A DNA stretch of 64,000 nucleotides, from NCBI RefSeq assembly GCF_003851685.1, contig NZ_CP027727.1, forward strand, positions 4,464,001 through 4,528,000, in the 5' to 3' direction. Numbering within the stretch: the stretch's first letter is position 1; every line of letters starts with the position of its first letter. The position numbers and the translations under genes are program-made. This DNA is from Pseudomonas sp. R5-89-07 (GTDB lineage Bacteria > Pseudomonadota > Gammaproteobacteria > Pseudomonadales > Pseudomonadaceae). Shown here one piece after another: positions 1-9,276 of the stretch. The notes under the pieces were generated by a model that was not told where the DNA came from, searched no databases, and saw only the letters and a list, made by a program, of their open reading frames with translations.

Positions 1-332
1 TGAGGCTGTTCCTTGTCGACGACGGCCTTGAGCAACTTGGCCACGGCCAGGGAGGTCAGTTCTTCAGCGGACTCGACCAGGATGGCGCGGTCGGCGCCCA
101 GTGCCAGGGCGGTACGCAATTGCTCCTGGGCAGTGGTCGGGCCGATGGAAACCACGACGATCTCGGTCGCCACGCCTTTCTCTTTCAGGCGTACGGCTTC
201 TTCCACGGCGATTTCACAGAATGGGTTCATCGACATCTTGACGTTAGCAAGGTCGACGCCGGAATTGTCCGCCTTGACGCGAACTTTCACGTTGTAATCG
301 ACAACGCGTTTGACAGCTACAAGAACCTTCAT
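1..332 (-). CDS. etfB: Electron transfer flavoprotein subunit beta (partial, 3' end outside window)
   Basis: The reverse strand from the ATG at 330-332 reads [20 protein letters not shown] and continues for 110 codons to the window edge without a stop. This is the N-terminus of EtfB, including the stretch around [20 protein letters not shown] that shapes the AMP/FAD-binding half of the ETF heterodimer. ETF takes electrons from acyl-CoA dehydrogenases and passes them to ETF-ubiquinone oxidoreductase, which is encoded divergently at 838. etfA is expected next on the same strand, outside the window. The identification is secure; only the C-terminus is missing. Confidence 0.95.
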   Translation of the reverse strand, partial: MKVLVAVKRVVDYNVKVRVKADNSGVDLANVKMSMNPFCEIAVEEAVRLKEKGVATEIVVVSIGPTTAQEQLRTALALGADRAILVESAEELTSLAVAKLLKAVVDKEQP

Positions 333-688
333 GGATTCCTCGTTACTCTCCGGTGAAAAGAAAGTCGCCTAGGCGAACCTGGCGGTTGATGCTCATCGGC
401 ACACAAGGGCACCTCCAAAAACGTCGGCGGATGACCTTGCTCACGGGAAGTAATGACCGTTCGTCAGGGGTGACTGAGAAGTCATTCTTTATCGCAGCGT
501 GTAAACTGCGCGCCATCACGCGGCGCGCGTCACCTGTCTTGCTTTTGGACGTGCTCTTGAAACCTGCAGTCTGCCTACGGTCAGCGCAAAACCGACCGTA
601 TATTGACCGGAACGCCTATTCTGGTCAATACGGCAAAATGGTCAGTCATAAGCCGCGTTGCTTTGATTTACCTAGCCTGCGGGCAATT

Positions 689-702
689 CAAACAAACGTT
701 TG
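689..702. promoter_or_regulatory. Candidate PsrA operator between etfB and etfQO
   Basis: CAAAC-AAAC-GTTTG (689-702) fits the PsrA consensus (G/C)AAAC-N2-4-GTTTG(C). A perfect 12-bp palindrome, ACAAACGTTTGT, lies at 692-703. PsrA is the long-chain fatty-acid-responsive TetR-family repressor of beta-oxidation and electron-transfer genes in Pseudomonas. The site abuts the -35 element of the etfQO promoter, which fits repression by occlusion. Confidence 0.7.
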
Positions 703-704
703 TA

Positions 705-733
705 TTGGACGCTGCCAGTGGTGTAGATATAAT
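705..733 (+). promoter_or_regulatory. Sigma-70 promoter of etfQO
   Basis: TTGGAC (705-710), a 17-bp spacer and a perfect TATAAT (728-733) form a strong sigma-70 promoter about 100 bases upstream of the etfQO start. The rest of the 333-837 gap holds no convincing gene. It carries an imperfect inverted repeat around TTGACC/GGTCAA (596-633), which may belong to etfB control. Confidence 0.75.
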
Positions 734-837
734 GCGCCACCTAGAGAGAAAGGTAGGTCCTGCCGTTGCCGCAAGACATCACCGAACCTCCACCCATTAG
801 AAAAAAAGCCTGTTGAGCCTTGAGTAGGAGATAGCCT

Positions 838-2502
838 GTGGAACGCGAATACATGGAATTCGACGTGGTCATCGTCGGCGCCGGCCCGGCGGGCCTGTCC
901 GCCGCCTGCCGCCTGAAGCAGAAGGCCGCCGAAGCCGGTAAGGAAATCAGCGTCTGCGTGGTCGAGAAAGGCTCCGAAGTCGGCGCCCACATCCTCTCCG
1001 GTGCGGTGTTCGAACCACGCGCCCTGAACGAGCTGTTCCCGGACTGGAAAGCACTCGGCGCCCCGCTCAACACCCCGGTGGTGCGTGACGACATCTATGT
1101 ACTGCGCAGCAGCGAGACCTCCACCAAGGTTCCCGACTTCTTTGTGCCCAAGACCATGCACAACGAAGGCAACTACATCATCTCCCTGGGCAACCTGTGC
1201 CGCTGGCTCGCCCAACAGGCCGAGAACCTTGGCGTGGAAATCTACCCAGGTTTCGCCGCCCAGGAAGCGCTGTTCGATGAAAACGGCGTGGTGCGCGGCA
1301 TCATCACCGGTGACCTGGGCGTTGACCGTGAAGGCAAGCCCAAAGAAGGCCTGTACACCCCCGGCATGGAGTTGCGCGGCAAGTACACGCTGTTCGCCGA
1401 AGGCTGCCGCGGCCACATTGGCAAGCAGCTGATCGAGCGTTTCAACCTGGCCAGCGACGCCGACGCCCAGCACTACGGCATCGGTCTCAAGGAAATCTGG
1501 GAAATCGATCCGGCCAAACATCAGCCGGGCCTGGTGGTGCACACCGCCGGTTGGCCGCTGGATATCATGGGCAACGAAAACACCGGTGGCTCGTTCCTCT
1601 ATCACCTGGAAAACAACCAGGTGGTGGTTGGTCTGATCGTCGACCTGTCCTACAGCAACACGTTCCTGTCGCCGTTCGATGAGTTCCAGCGCCTCAAGCA
1701 TCACCCGGTGCTGGCCCAGTACCTGGAAGGCGGCAAGCGCGTCAGCTACGGCGCCCGCGCCATCGCCAAGGGTGGCCTGAACTCGCTGCCCAAGATGGTC
1801 TTCAAGGGCGGCGCGCTGATCGGTTGCGACCTCGGCACCCTGAACTTCTCCAAGATCAAAGGCAGCCACACTGCGATGAAGTCCGGCATGCTTGCTGCCG
1901 ACGCCGTGGCCGACCGCCTGTTTGCCGAATCCGAAGGCGGTGATGAACTGACGGCCTACGTCGACAGCTTCAAATCGAGCTGGCTGTATGAAGAACTTTT
2001 CGCCAGCCGCAATTTCGGCGCAGCGGTGCACAAATACGGCGCCATCATCGGCGGCGGCTTCAACTGGCTGGACCAGAACATCTTCGGCGGCAAGATCCCG
2101 TTCACCCTGCGCGACACCACGCCGGACTACGCCTGCCTGAAGCTGGCCAAAGACAGCAAGAAGATCAACTACCCCAAACCCGACGGCAAGCTGAGCTTCG
2201 ACAAGCTGAGCTCGGTGTTCATCTCCGGTACCAACCACGAAGAAGAACAGCCGTGCCACTTGAAGCTCAAGGACCCGAGCATCCCGATCGGCACCAACCT
2301 GCCGCTCTACGATGAACCGGCGCAGCGCTACTGCCCGGCCGGCGTGTATGAAGTGGTGACCCAGGAAGACGGCGAGAAGCGCTTCCAGATCAACGCCCAG
2401 AACTGCGTGCACTGCAAGACCTGCGACATCAAGGACCCTTCGCAGAACATCACCTGGGTGACACCGGAAGGTGCGGGTGGGCCGACTTACCCGAATATGT
2501 AA
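838..2502 (+). CDS. etfQO: Electron transfer flavoprotein-ubiquinone oxidoreductase
   Basis: This 554-residue protein is the membrane-associated ETF dehydrogenase that moves electrons from reduced ETF to ubiquinone. The N-terminal FAD-binding motif VIVGAGPAGLSAA is clear. The C-terminal ferredoxin-like region has CPAGVYE followed by CVHCKTCDIKDPSQNITW, the 4Fe-4S ligands typical of ETF-QO, and the protein ends in GGPTYPNM as family members do. The GTG start at 838 has TAGGAG eight bases upstream; an ATG at 853 is the alternative. It is divergent from etfB, and the pair works in fatty-acid and branched-chain amino-acid oxidation. Confidence 0.96.
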   Translation: MEREYMEFDVVIVGAGPAGLSAACRLKQKAAEAGKEISVCVVEKGSEVGAHILSGAVFEPRALNELFPDWKALGAPLNTPVVRDDIYVLRSSETSTKVPDFFVPKTMHNEGNYIISLGNLCRWLAQQAENLGVEIYPGFAAQEALFDENGVVRGIITGDLGVDREGKPKEGLYTPGMELRGKYTLFAEGCRGHIGKQLIERFNLASDADAQHYGIGLKEIWEIDPAKHQPGLVVHTAGWPLDIMGNENTGGSFLYHLENNQVVVGLIVDLSYSNTFLSPFDEFQRLKHHPVLAQYLEGGKRVSYGARAIAKGGLNSLPKMVFKGGALIGCDLGTLNFSKIKGSHTAMKSGMLAADAVADRLFAESEGGDELTAYVDSFKSSWLYEELFASRNFGAAVHKYGAIIGGGFNWLDQNIFGGKIPFTLRDTTPDYACLKLAKDSKKINYPKPDGKLSFDKLSSVFISGTNHEEEQPCHLKLKDPSIPIGTNLPLYDEPAQRYCPAGVYEVVTQEDGEKRFQINAQNCVHCKTCDIKDPSQNITWVTPEGAGGPTYPNM

Positions 2503-2510
2503 GCCAAGCG

Positions 2511-2535
2511 AGGCCCCCGGATGGGGGCCTTTTTC
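2511..2535 (+). terminator. Rho-independent terminator of etfQO
   Basis: The AGGCCCC/GGGGCCT hairpin is followed directly by TTTTTC, eight bases after the etfQO stop codon. Confidence 0.85.
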
Positions 2536-2556
2536 ATGGCCGACATCAATTAAAAT

Positions 2557-2645
2557 TGTGGGAGGGGGCTTGCCCCCGATAGCGGTGGGTCAGCCACAGA
2601 TGGGCTGACTGATACACCGCCATCGGGGGCAAGCCCCCTCCCACA
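2557..2645. repeat. REPIN (paired, inverted GTGGGAGGGGGCTTGCCCCC REP sequences)
   Basis: Two REP units in inverted orientation flank a short AT-richer loop, forming an 89-bp near-palindrome. It lies between the convergent genes etfQO and the AraC regulator. The type matches the abundant REPs of P. fluorescens that RAYT transposases are thought to mobilise. Confidence 0.9.
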
Positions 2646-2671
2646 TTTGGGTCCCATCGTGTCAGCAAGCG

Positions 2672-3562
2672 CTAGGCCGCGCGCTCTTCGCCGGGGTTGC
2701 GCAGGAAGTAGCGTTTGTACTCGCGGCTGAACTGCGACGTACTCTGATACCCCACGCTATGCGCTGCCTGCGCCACGCTCATGCCGTCTACCAGCAAGAG
2801 TTGCTGCGCCTTGAGCAACCGCAAACGCTTGAGGTACTGCACCGGCGACAACAGCGTGCAGCGCTTGAAGTGTTCGTGAAAGGTCGACGCGCTCATATGT
2901 GCAAAACCGGCCAGTGTCTCGATGTTCAGCGGTTCGGCGAAATGGGCATGCAGGTGGTTCAAGGATGTGGCGATCCGCGAAAACTGCCCCTGCTGTTCCA
3001 CCAACGCGCGCAGCACATCGGCCTGTGGCCCGCGCAGTGCGGTGAACAATAACTCGCGTACCCGCGCCGGCCCCATGATCCGGCTTTCCAGCGGATCGTG
3101 CAGGCACTGTAACAGCCGTTCGACACACCCGCGCATGGCGTCATCGAGCACCACCGAACTCATCGACTCCAGGGTCTGCGCAGCCGGCGGCGGCCCGGCT
3201 TGCATGCCCATGGCCATGACCAGTTCGCCAAGCACCACGCGGTCAATGCCGACGGTGACGCCATACAGCGGCGCATTCGGCAGGGCAAACGTCTCGCATT
3301 CAAACGGCACCGGCATCGCCTGGATCAGGTAATGCCCGGCACCGTATTCCAGAGTGCGCGGGCCCAGATAGGCGACTTTGCTGCCCTGGGCCACGATCAT
3401 CAGGCTCGGCTCGTAAATCTGCGGCCCGCGCGCCACGTCGCAACTGGCGCGTAATACCTTCACGCCAGGCAGATTTGTCGGGGAGAAACCGTCGCGAGGC
3501 GTAAGCCCCTTTATCAAGGCAACCAACGCGGCATTCGCGTCGAGATGGCGGGTCAACAACAT
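2672..3562 (-). CDS. AraC-family transcriptional regulator with AraC_N (YqhC-like) domain
   Basis: The protein has 296 residues. Residues about 1-180 look like the AraC_N ligand-binding domain (IYEPSLMIVAQGSK, YLIQAMPVPFECET), and the last 100 hold two helix-turn-helix motifs, ending in the AraC signature VGYQSTSQFSREYKRYFLRNP. Regulators of this subfamily, such as E. coli YqhC, respond to aldehydes and activate a neighbouring oxidoreductase. The gene is divergent from a YahK-like alcohol dehydrogenase 182 bases away, so local control of that gene is likely. The inducer cannot be read from sequence. Confidence 0.88.
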   Translation of the reverse strand: MLLTRHLDANAALVALIKGLTPRDGFSPTNLPGVKVLRASCDVARGPQIYEPSLMIVAQGSKVAYLGPRTLEYGAGHYLIQAMPVPFECETFALPNAPLYGVTVGIDRVVLGELVMAMGMQAGPPPAAQTLESMSSVVLDDAMRGCVERLLQCLHDPLESRIMGPARVRELLFTALRGPQADVLRALVEQQGQFSRIATSLNHLHAHFAEPLNIETLAGFAHMSASTFHEHFKRCTLLSPVQYLKRLRLLKAQQLLLVDGMSVAQAAHSVGYQSTSQFSREYKRYFLRNPGEERAA

Positions 3563-3743
3563 GGCAAAAAACTTCGCGAAAAAGGGATGGGAGCATCATC
3601 GCAGATCTGGCGACCGGAAGATCCAAACCAGGTGCACACCCGGACGAATAGGCATGAGACTCGGAGCAATCACCATGGCCGCATCCGGGAGTGGCGCGGA
3701 GAATGGCCCGCCTCACTTGTCACTGCTTTTGCGAGGTTTCTCC

Positions 3744-4796
3744 ATGTACACCGCCATCGGTTACGCCGCCCAGTCGGCCACCACTCCCCTCGCCCCCATG
3801 TCGTTCGAACGCCGCAGCCCGCGCGCCGATGACGTGGCAATCGACATTCTCTACTGCGGCGTGTGCCACTCCGATATTCACCAGGCGCGCAACGAATGGG
3901 GCATCGCCGTTTACCCACTGATGCCGGGCCACGAGATCGTCGGTAAAGTCACCGCCGTCGGCGCCAGCGTCACCGCCCATAAGGTGGGTGATCTGGTCGG
4001 CGTAGGCTGCATGGTCGACTCGTGCCGCCAGTGCACAGCCTGCCAGGCGGACCTGGAGCAATACTGCCTCGAAGGCCCCACCATGACCTACGCCACCCCG
4101 GACCGGGTGGACGGCAGCAACACCATGGGCGGCTACTCCGACAGCATCGTGGTCAGCGAGCACTTTGTGGTGAAGATCCCGGCCAAGCTCGACCTGGCCA
4201 GCGCTGCGCCGATTCTGTGCGCGGGCATCACCACCTACTCGCCGCTCAAGCACTACGGCGTGAAGGCCGGCGACAAGGTCGGGATCCTCGGCATGGGCGG
4301 CCTGGGCCATATGGGCATCAAGTTCGCCAAGGCCATGGGCGCCGAAGTGACGCTGTTCACGCGTTCGGCGAGCAAAGCCGAAGAAGGCCGTCGCCAGGGC
4401 GCCGACCATGTGATCGTGTCCACCGATGCCGAGCAGATGAAAGCCGCCGCCGGGCACTTCGACTTCCTGCTCGACACCATCCCGGTGCAGCACGACCTGA
4501 ACCCCTACCTGGATGTGCTGCGCTTTGACGGCGTGCATATCCTGGTCGGCCTGATCGAGCCGGTGGACCCGCCCGTCAACGCCGCCAAACTGGTGTTGGG
4601 CCGTAAAGTGCTGGCTGGCTCGCTGATCGGCGGCATTGCCGAAACCCAGGAAGTCCTGGATTTCTGCGCCGAGCATGGGATCACCTGCGACATCGAGATG
4701 CTCGACATCCGCCAGATCAACGAGGCTTACACACGGATGATCGCCGGTGATGTGAAGTACCGCTTCGTCATCGACATGGCGACCCTGAAGGCCTGA
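3744..4796 (+). CDS. Zinc-dependent NAD(P)-dependent alcohol dehydrogenase, YahK/cinnamyl-alcohol type
   Basis: The start is the ATG at 3744, preceded by GCGAGG, giving 350 residues. Catalytic zinc ligands are seen in CGVCHSDIH and GHEIVGKV. A Cys cluster for structural zinc, CMVDSCRQCTACQADLEQYC, follows, and the Rossmann motif GILGMGGLGHMGIKFA binds the cofactor. The family reduces a broad range of aldehydes to alcohols, usually with NADPH. An open frame upstream to 3561 is judged untranslated because its residues do not fit the family. The neighbouring AraC regulator suggests aldehyde-induced detoxification. Confidence 0.92.
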   Translation: MYTAIGYAAQSATTPLAPMSFERRSPRADDVAIDILYCGVCHSDIHQARNEWGIAVYPLMPGHEIVGKVTAVGASVTAHKVGDLVGVGCMVDSCRQCTACQADLEQYCLEGPTMTYATPDRVDGSNTMGGYSDSIVVSEHFVVKIPAKLDLASAAPILCAGITTYSPLKHYGVKAGDKVGILGMGGLGHMGIKFAKAMGAEVTLFTRSASKAEEGRRQGADHVIVSTDAEQMKAAAGHFDFLLDTIPVQHDLNPYLDVLRFDGVHILVGLIEPVDPPVNAAKLVLGRKVLAGSLIGGIAETQEVLDFCAEHGITCDIEMLDIRQINEAYTRMIAGDVKYRFVIDMATLKA

Positions 4797-5600
4797 TCAG
4801 GCCTTCGCGCCCAGTTCCGCCGAGAGCCGAGCCGCGACCTGTTTGATCACAGGGATCAGCTCGGCCATTTTCTCCAGCGGCATGTAGGGCACGGTACTGG
4901 CGATGCTGATGCCGGCGACAATTCGCCGGCTGGCGTCGCGCACCGGTGCCGCGACGCAACGGATCGACGGTTCGTTGTCTTCCAGGTCGAACGCATACCC
5001 GCCCACCACGTATTCATGCATGCGCTGCTCGAACTGTGCCCAGGACTGCTCGGGGTGCTGCGGCCACTGCAGGTTCTTGCCCCCCGCCGGCAGGCTGACG
5101 TGGTACAGGCGCTGCCATTCCTCCACTCCATCATCGAGCATCAACGCCTTGCCGATGCCGGTGCGTGCCAGCGGCATGCGATGACCCACGCGCGAGCGCA
5201 TTTCCGGTCCATTGCGGCCAGGGTTCTTGTGCAGGTAAAGCACCTCGTCGTATTCACGAATCGCCAGGTGGATGGTGTCGCCGGTGAGGGCTGACAACTC
5301 GTCCAGATAGGGCACCGCCAGGTTGACCAGCGGCAGTTCTTCGCGCGCCTGGAACCCCAGTTCGATCAGCTTCGGCCCCAGCAGGTAACCCACTTGCGGT
5401 ACAACACGCAGGTAACGCTCCTCCACCAGGCAACTGGCCAGGCGGTGCGTGGTGCTGCGGGTGGTGCCGATGCGCCGGGCGATCTCCTTGAGATCCCGTG
5501 CGCCCGCCGCCACCGCTTGCACCACGCCCAGGCCGCGCAGCAGGGTCTGGGTGCCGGTAGGGGCGGTGTCTTTGACGGGGGAGTGAGCGTTTTCCTGCAT
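4797..5600 (-). CDS. IclR-family transcriptional regulator
   Basis: The protein has 267 residues. The N-terminal winged helix-turn-helix covers about residues 18-75 (LKEIARRIGTTRSTTHRLASCL), followed by the IclR effector domain (LARTGIGKALML, APVRDASRRIVAGISIA). It ends exactly where the convergent alcohol dehydrogenase stops. It lies on the same strand as and downstream of araH, separated by a REPIN, so it is probably the local regulator of the sugar-uptake operon. The near-palindrome over the operon's -35 element at 10159-10172 is a candidate operator. Confidence 0.9.
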   Translation of the reverse strand: MQENAHSPVKDTAPTGTQTLLRGLGVVQAVAAGARDLKEIARRIGTTRSTTHRLASCLVEERYLRVVPQVGYLLGPKLIELGFQAREELPLVNLAVPYLDELSALTGDTIHLAIREYDEVLYLHKNPGRNGPEMRSRVGHRMPLARTGIGKALMLDDGVEEWQRLYHVSLPAGGKNLQWPQHPEQSWAQFEQRMHEYVVGGYAFDLEDNEPSIRCVAAPVRDASRRIVAGISIASTVPYMPLEKMAELIPVIKQVAARLSAELGAKA

Positions 5601-5669
5601 ATCGGGCCTATAGATAAAAAAGCGGGGGCATTATGGCAAATACCGCCCTCCTGAACACAGGAGATCCAC

Positions 5670-5759
5670 TGTGGGAGGGGGCTTGCCCCCGATAGCGGTG
5701 GGTCAGCTTGCACATCTGCCTACTGATAGACCGCCATCGGGGGCAAGCCCCCTCCCACA
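5670..5759. repeat. REPIN between araH and the iclR-type gene
   Basis: This is a 90-bp pair of inverted GTGGGAGGGGGCTTGCCCCC units with an internal GATAGCGGT/ACCGCCATC stem extension. It separates two genes on the same strand and could attenuate read-through from araH. Confidence 0.9.
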
Positions 5760-5782
5760 TTTAGTCCTCATCCGACTTTTAA

Positions 5783-6748
5783 TCAGCGCTGCTTCAGGCG
5801 ATCGATGATCACCGCCAGCAACAGGATCGAACCGCGAATCACGTACTGATAAAACGTGTCGATGTTTTTCAGGTTCATCGCGTTCTCGATGATCGCCAGG
5901 ATCAGCACCCCTGCAATCACATGACGGATCATGCCGATACCGCCGCTCAACGACACACCGCCCAGCACGCACGCCGAGATCACCGTCAGCTCGAAACCCT
6001 GGCCGATCATCGGCTGGCCCGAGGTCATGCGCGAGGCCAGGATCACCCCGGCCAGTGCGCCGACCAGGCCGTGCACGGCAAAAATGATGATTTTGGTGCG
6101 ATCAACGTTGACCCCGGCCAGCAGCGCCGCTTCCTGGTTGCCGCCAATCGCCATGGTGTTGCGCCCATAGGTGGTGTAGTTGAGCAGCCAGCCAAAGAAC
6201 ACAAAGCACAACACGGTAATGATGATCGGCACCGGCACGCCCATCAGTTGGCCGTTGCCGAACACGAAGAAGCCTTCGTCCATCACCCCCACCGCCTTGC
6301 CGTTGGAGAAGATGTAGGCCAGGCCTCGCACGATCTGCATGGTCGCCAGGGTGGTGATCAACGCGTTGATGCGCAGCTTGGCAATGACGATACCGTTGAT
6401 CAGCCCCACCAGCAGACCCATGGCCAAGGCAGCCGACACGCCGAGCACCACGCTGTCGGTGTCACGTATCACGATCCCTGCCACCACACCCGCGCAGGCG
6501 ATCACCGAGCCCACCGACAAGTCGAAATGCCCCGACGCCAGGCAGAACAGCATGGTGCATGCGGCAATGCCCACGGTTGAAATCGCCAGGCCCAGCCCGC
6601 GCATGTTCAGCGGCGACAGGAAATTATCGATAAACAGCGCGCTGAGCACAAAGATGCCCAACGCCGCCAGTAGCATGACCCAGTCATCTAGGAACTTGCG
6701 CTGGTTGAACCCCGGCCAGAAGCCTTTTGCCGTTTTTACTTCAGACAT
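5783..6748 (-). CDS. araH: L-arabinose ABC transporter permease
   Basis: The protein has 321 residues (E. coli AraH has 328) and about eight to ten hydrophobic segments of the RbsC/AraH permease family. The conserved cytoplasmic loop that meets the ATPase, GGNQEAALLAGVNVDRTKI, is clear, as is FDLSVGSVIA. It forms the inner-membrane channel for the sugar. It lies 19 bases downstream of araG and is the third transporter gene of the operon. Closely related galactose, fucose or xylose permeases cannot be fully excluded, but the AraF partner argues for L-arabinose. Confidence 0.9.
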   Translation of the reverse strand: MSEVKTAKGFWPGFNQRKFLDDWVMLLAALGIFVLSALFIDNFLSPLNMRGLGLAISTVGIAACTMLFCLASGHFDLSVGSVIACAGVVAGIVIRDTDSVVLGVSAALAMGLLVGLINGIVIAKLRINALITTLATMQIVRGLAYIFSNGKAVGVMDEGFFVFGNGQLMGVPVPIIITVLCFVFFGWLLNYTTYGRNTMAIGGNQEAALLAGVNVDRTKIIIFAVHGLVGALAGVILASRMTSGQPMIGQGFELTVISACVLGGVSLSGGIGMIRHVIAGVLILAIIENAMNLKNIDTFYQYVIRGSILLLAVIIDRLKQR

Positions 6749-6767
6749 ACCCGTGCCCTCGAATTCT

Positions 6768-8273
6768 TCAAGCCCGCGTACGCGGGAGTGCCAGTTGCAA
6801 CAGCCGTGCTTCGTCTGCCTGCTCGCGAGGTAGCTCGCCGGTGAGGGCGCCTTCGCTCATCACCAGGATGCGGTCGGAGATGCCCATCACCTCCATCAAA
6901 TCGCTCGACACCACAATCACCGCAATGCCCTGCGCCGCGAGGTTGTGAATGATCTGATAGATCTCCGACTTGGCGCCGATGTCGATACCCCGCGTGGGCT
7001 CGTCCAGCAGCAGCACCTTCATCGGCATAGACAGCCAGCGGCCGAGAATGGCTTTCTGTTGGTTGCCGCCGGACAGGTACATGATTTTCTGCTCGGCATT
7101 CGGCGTTTTCACGCGAAGCGCCTTGATTTGAGTGTCGGCGTTGCCCTTCTCCCAGTGATCGCGCAGCAACCAGCCAAATGCCGCATGGGCGCCACGGGCA
7201 CTGATGTTGATGTTTTCGGCAACGCTGGCCAGCGCAATGATGCCCTCCTTCTTGCGGTCCTCGGGGCACAGCAACACACCACCAGCGATGGCATCGCGTG
7301 GTGAGCGCAGGTGCAGCGGTTCTCCGCAGAGTTGCAGATGCCCCGCGGTGTTGCGCTCAAGGCCGCTGAGCAGGCGCAGCAGTTCGGTACGCCCGGCACC
7401 GACCAGGCCAAACAGGCCGAGAATCTCGCCTTTGCGCACCTCGAAACTCAACGGCTCGCGCAAGCCGGGGCCGAGCAGGCCGTCGACCTTCAACGCGACT
7501 TCGCCGTGCTCGCGCGGTCGGTAATCGTAGATATCCTGGATATCGCGACCGACCATGCAGGTCACCAACTGGTCGTGGCTCAGTGCGCTCATGTCATCGA
7601 AGGTGCGCACGAAGCGGCCGTCCTTGAACACCGTCACCGCATTGCAGATGCGGAACACCTCCTCCATGCGGTGCGACACGTAGAGCACCACTTTGCCCTC
7701 GTCGCGCAGGCGCGTGATGATCGCCATCAAACGGTCGATCTCCCGAGCCGAAAGGCTGCTGGTCGGCTCATCGAAGGCGATCACATGGGCGCCACGGGAC
7801 AGCGCCTTGGCGATTTCCACCAATTGGCGCTGGCCCAGGGACAAGCGCCCAAGCTTTTCTTCAGGGTCGATTTCATCGGCCAGGCCCTTGAGGCACGCCA
7901 GCGCTTGCTGGCGCAGCACGCCGCGGTTGACCACGCCAAAGCGCGACGGCATATGCCCAAGGAACAGGTTCTCGGCAACGGTCATTTCCGGCACCAGATG
8001 CAGCTCCTGGTGAATCACCGCAACGCCGCTGGCGATGCTGTCGGCGGCGCATTTGAAGGCCATGACCTGCTCGCCGATCTGCACCGAGCCGGTGCTGGGA
8101 ATATAGGCGCCGCCGAGGATCTTCAGCAGCGTCGATTTACCCGCACCGTTCTCGCCCATCAGCGCATGCACCTGCCCTGGGTGGGCGGTGAAGCTGATGC
8201 CATCCAGCGCCTTGACCCCAGGAAAGGTTTTGCCGATTGCATCAAATCGAAGGGCTGCAGCGGTCATTTCCAC
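6768..8273 (-). CDS. araG: L-arabinose ABC transporter ATP-binding protein (two nucleotide-binding domains)
   Basis: The protein has 501 residues with duplicated ABC domains, as in the sugar AraG/RbsA/MglA family. The first half has Walker [13 protein letters not shown], signature [15 protein letters not shown] and Walker [12 protein letters not shown]. The second half has a degenerate Walker A ([12 protein letters not shown]), signature [15 protein letters not shown] and Walker [12 protein letters not shown]. Its start overlaps the end of araF by 10 bases, so translation is probably coupled. It energises uptake through AraH. Confidence 0.93.
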   Translation of the reverse strand: MEMTAAALRFDAIGKTFPGVKALDGISFTAHPGQVHALMGENGAGKSTLLKILGGAYIPSTGSVQIGEQVMAFKCAADSIASGVAVIHQELHLVPEMTVAENLFLGHMPSRFGVVNRGVLRQQALACLKGLADEIDPEEKLGRLSLGQRQLVEIAKALSRGAHVIAFDEPTSSLSAREIDRLMAIITRLRDEGKVVLYVSHRMEEVFRICNAVTVFKDGRFVRTFDDMSALSHDQLVTCMVGRDIQDIYDYRPREHGEVALKVDGLLGPGLREPLSFEVRKGEILGLFGLVGAGRTELLRLLSGLERNTAGHLQLCGEPLHLRSPRDAIAGGVLLCPEDRKKEGIIALASVAENINISARGAHAAFGWLLRDHWEKGNADTQIKALRVKTPNAEQKIMYLSGGNQQKAILGRWLSMPMKVLLLDEPTRGIDIGAKSEIYQIIHNLAAQGIAVIVVSSDLMEVMGISDRILVMSEGALTGELPREQADEARLLQLALPRTRA

Positions 8274-9244
8274 AGACCGATTTTGGTCAGTTCGGCCTGG
8301 AAGTTTTCGCGCGTGATCAAGGTCACTTCATCCATGGCGGTGTACTTGGGCGGTTCAGTGCCCTTGGTCACCCACTCGTACATCATCAGCGCGGTGTTGT
8401 AGCCCTCGATGTGCGGGCTAGGCAGCATCGAACCGAAGAAACCGCTGTTGGCTTTCTTCAATTCGCCGATGGCGTCGGTGCCATTGATGCCGATGCCGAT
8501 CACGTTGGCCGCCGCGAAACCGGCGCTTTCGGTAGCACGTACGCCGCCGAGCACGGTGTTGTCGTTCATGCCGCCGATGATCAGGTTTTTCGCGCCGCTG
8601 GGCAGCTTGACCAGCGCCGAGTTGGTGGCGTCCATGCTGCCGGGCACGTCGAGGGTTTTAAGCGCAGCAGTCAGGATATGGTCCTTGGGAATACCAGCCT
8701 CTTCCAGGGATTTGATCGAGCCGTCGGTGCGTTTCTTGCCGGTGTCCAGTTCATTGAAGGTGTTGATCACAGCGTAGGTGTCTTTCCAATCCCAGCCGCG
8801 CTTTTTCGCTTCGGCGGCCATCGCGGCGCCCTGCTTCTGGCCCACTTCGAAGGCAGCCATGCCCAGGTACGGCACGTCCTCCATGAAGTTGCCCTTGGCA
8901 TCGACGAAGCGGTCGTCCACGGCGATCACTTTCAAGCCGTTGACCTTGGCCTTGGCGACAATCGCCGGGCCCAGGGACACGTCCGGCGGGCAGATCACAA
9001 AGCCCTTGGCGCCATTGGCAGCCAGGCTGTCGATGGCCGAGAGGGTCTTCTCACCGTCCGGCACGGCGATCTTGATCACGGTGAAACCGTGCTCCTTGCC
9101 GGCCTTTTCAGCGAAAGCCCATTCGGTCTGGAACCAGGGTTCTTCGGCCTGTTTGACCAGGAAACCGATCTTCACTTCTTCAGCCGATACGAACCCGCTG
9201 AACGCCATTGCCAGCGCCACAGCGCCGAGTGTCTTCTTGAACAT
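8264..9244 (-). CDS. araF: L-arabinose periplasmic binding protein
   Basis: The 326-residue precursor has a signal peptide of about 21 residues ending FSGFVSA. The mature protein starts [20 protein letters not shown], nearly identical to E. coli AraF. Other diagnostic stretches are [34 protein letters not shown] and [15 protein letters not shown]. It captures L-arabinose (AraF proteins also bind galactose and fucose weakly) and delivers it to AraHG. An SDR gene lies just upstream, 32 bases away, and very likely oxidises the imported sugar. Confidence 0.94.
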   Translation of the reverse strand: MFKKTLGAVALAMAFSGFVSAEEVKIGFLVKQAEEPWFQTEWAFAEKAGKEHGFTVIKIAVPDGEKTLSAIDSLAANGAKGFVICPPDVSLGPAIVAKAKVNGLKVIAVDDRFVDAKGNFMEDVPYLGMAAFEVGQKQGAAMAAEAKKRGWDWKDTYAVINTFNELDTGKKRTDGSIKSLEEAGIPKDHILTAALKTLDVPGSMDATNSALVKLPSGAKNLIIGGMNDNTVLGGVRATESAGFAAANVIGIGINGTDAIGELKKANSGFFGSMLPSPHIEGYNTALMMYEWVTKGTEPPKYTAMDEVTLITRENFQAELTKIGLWK

Positions 9245-9276
9245 GGACCACCTCCTTCTTATTGTTGGAAAACGAT

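Noticed and set aside
353-823. Frame of 156 codons in the etf intergenic region
   Set aside because: It covers the PsrA site and the etfQO promoter, has no ribosome site, and its composition is not protein-like.
688-2412. Long minus-strand frame (574 codons) opposite etfQO
   Set aside because: It is the antisense shadow of a GC-rich gene; etfQO matches its family throughout and the antisense product shows no motif.
2557-2645. Repeats considered as a CRISPR array or attachment site
   Set aside because: The units are paired inverted REP sequences repeated at scattered sites, not direct repeats with unique spacers, and no cas or integrase gene is near.
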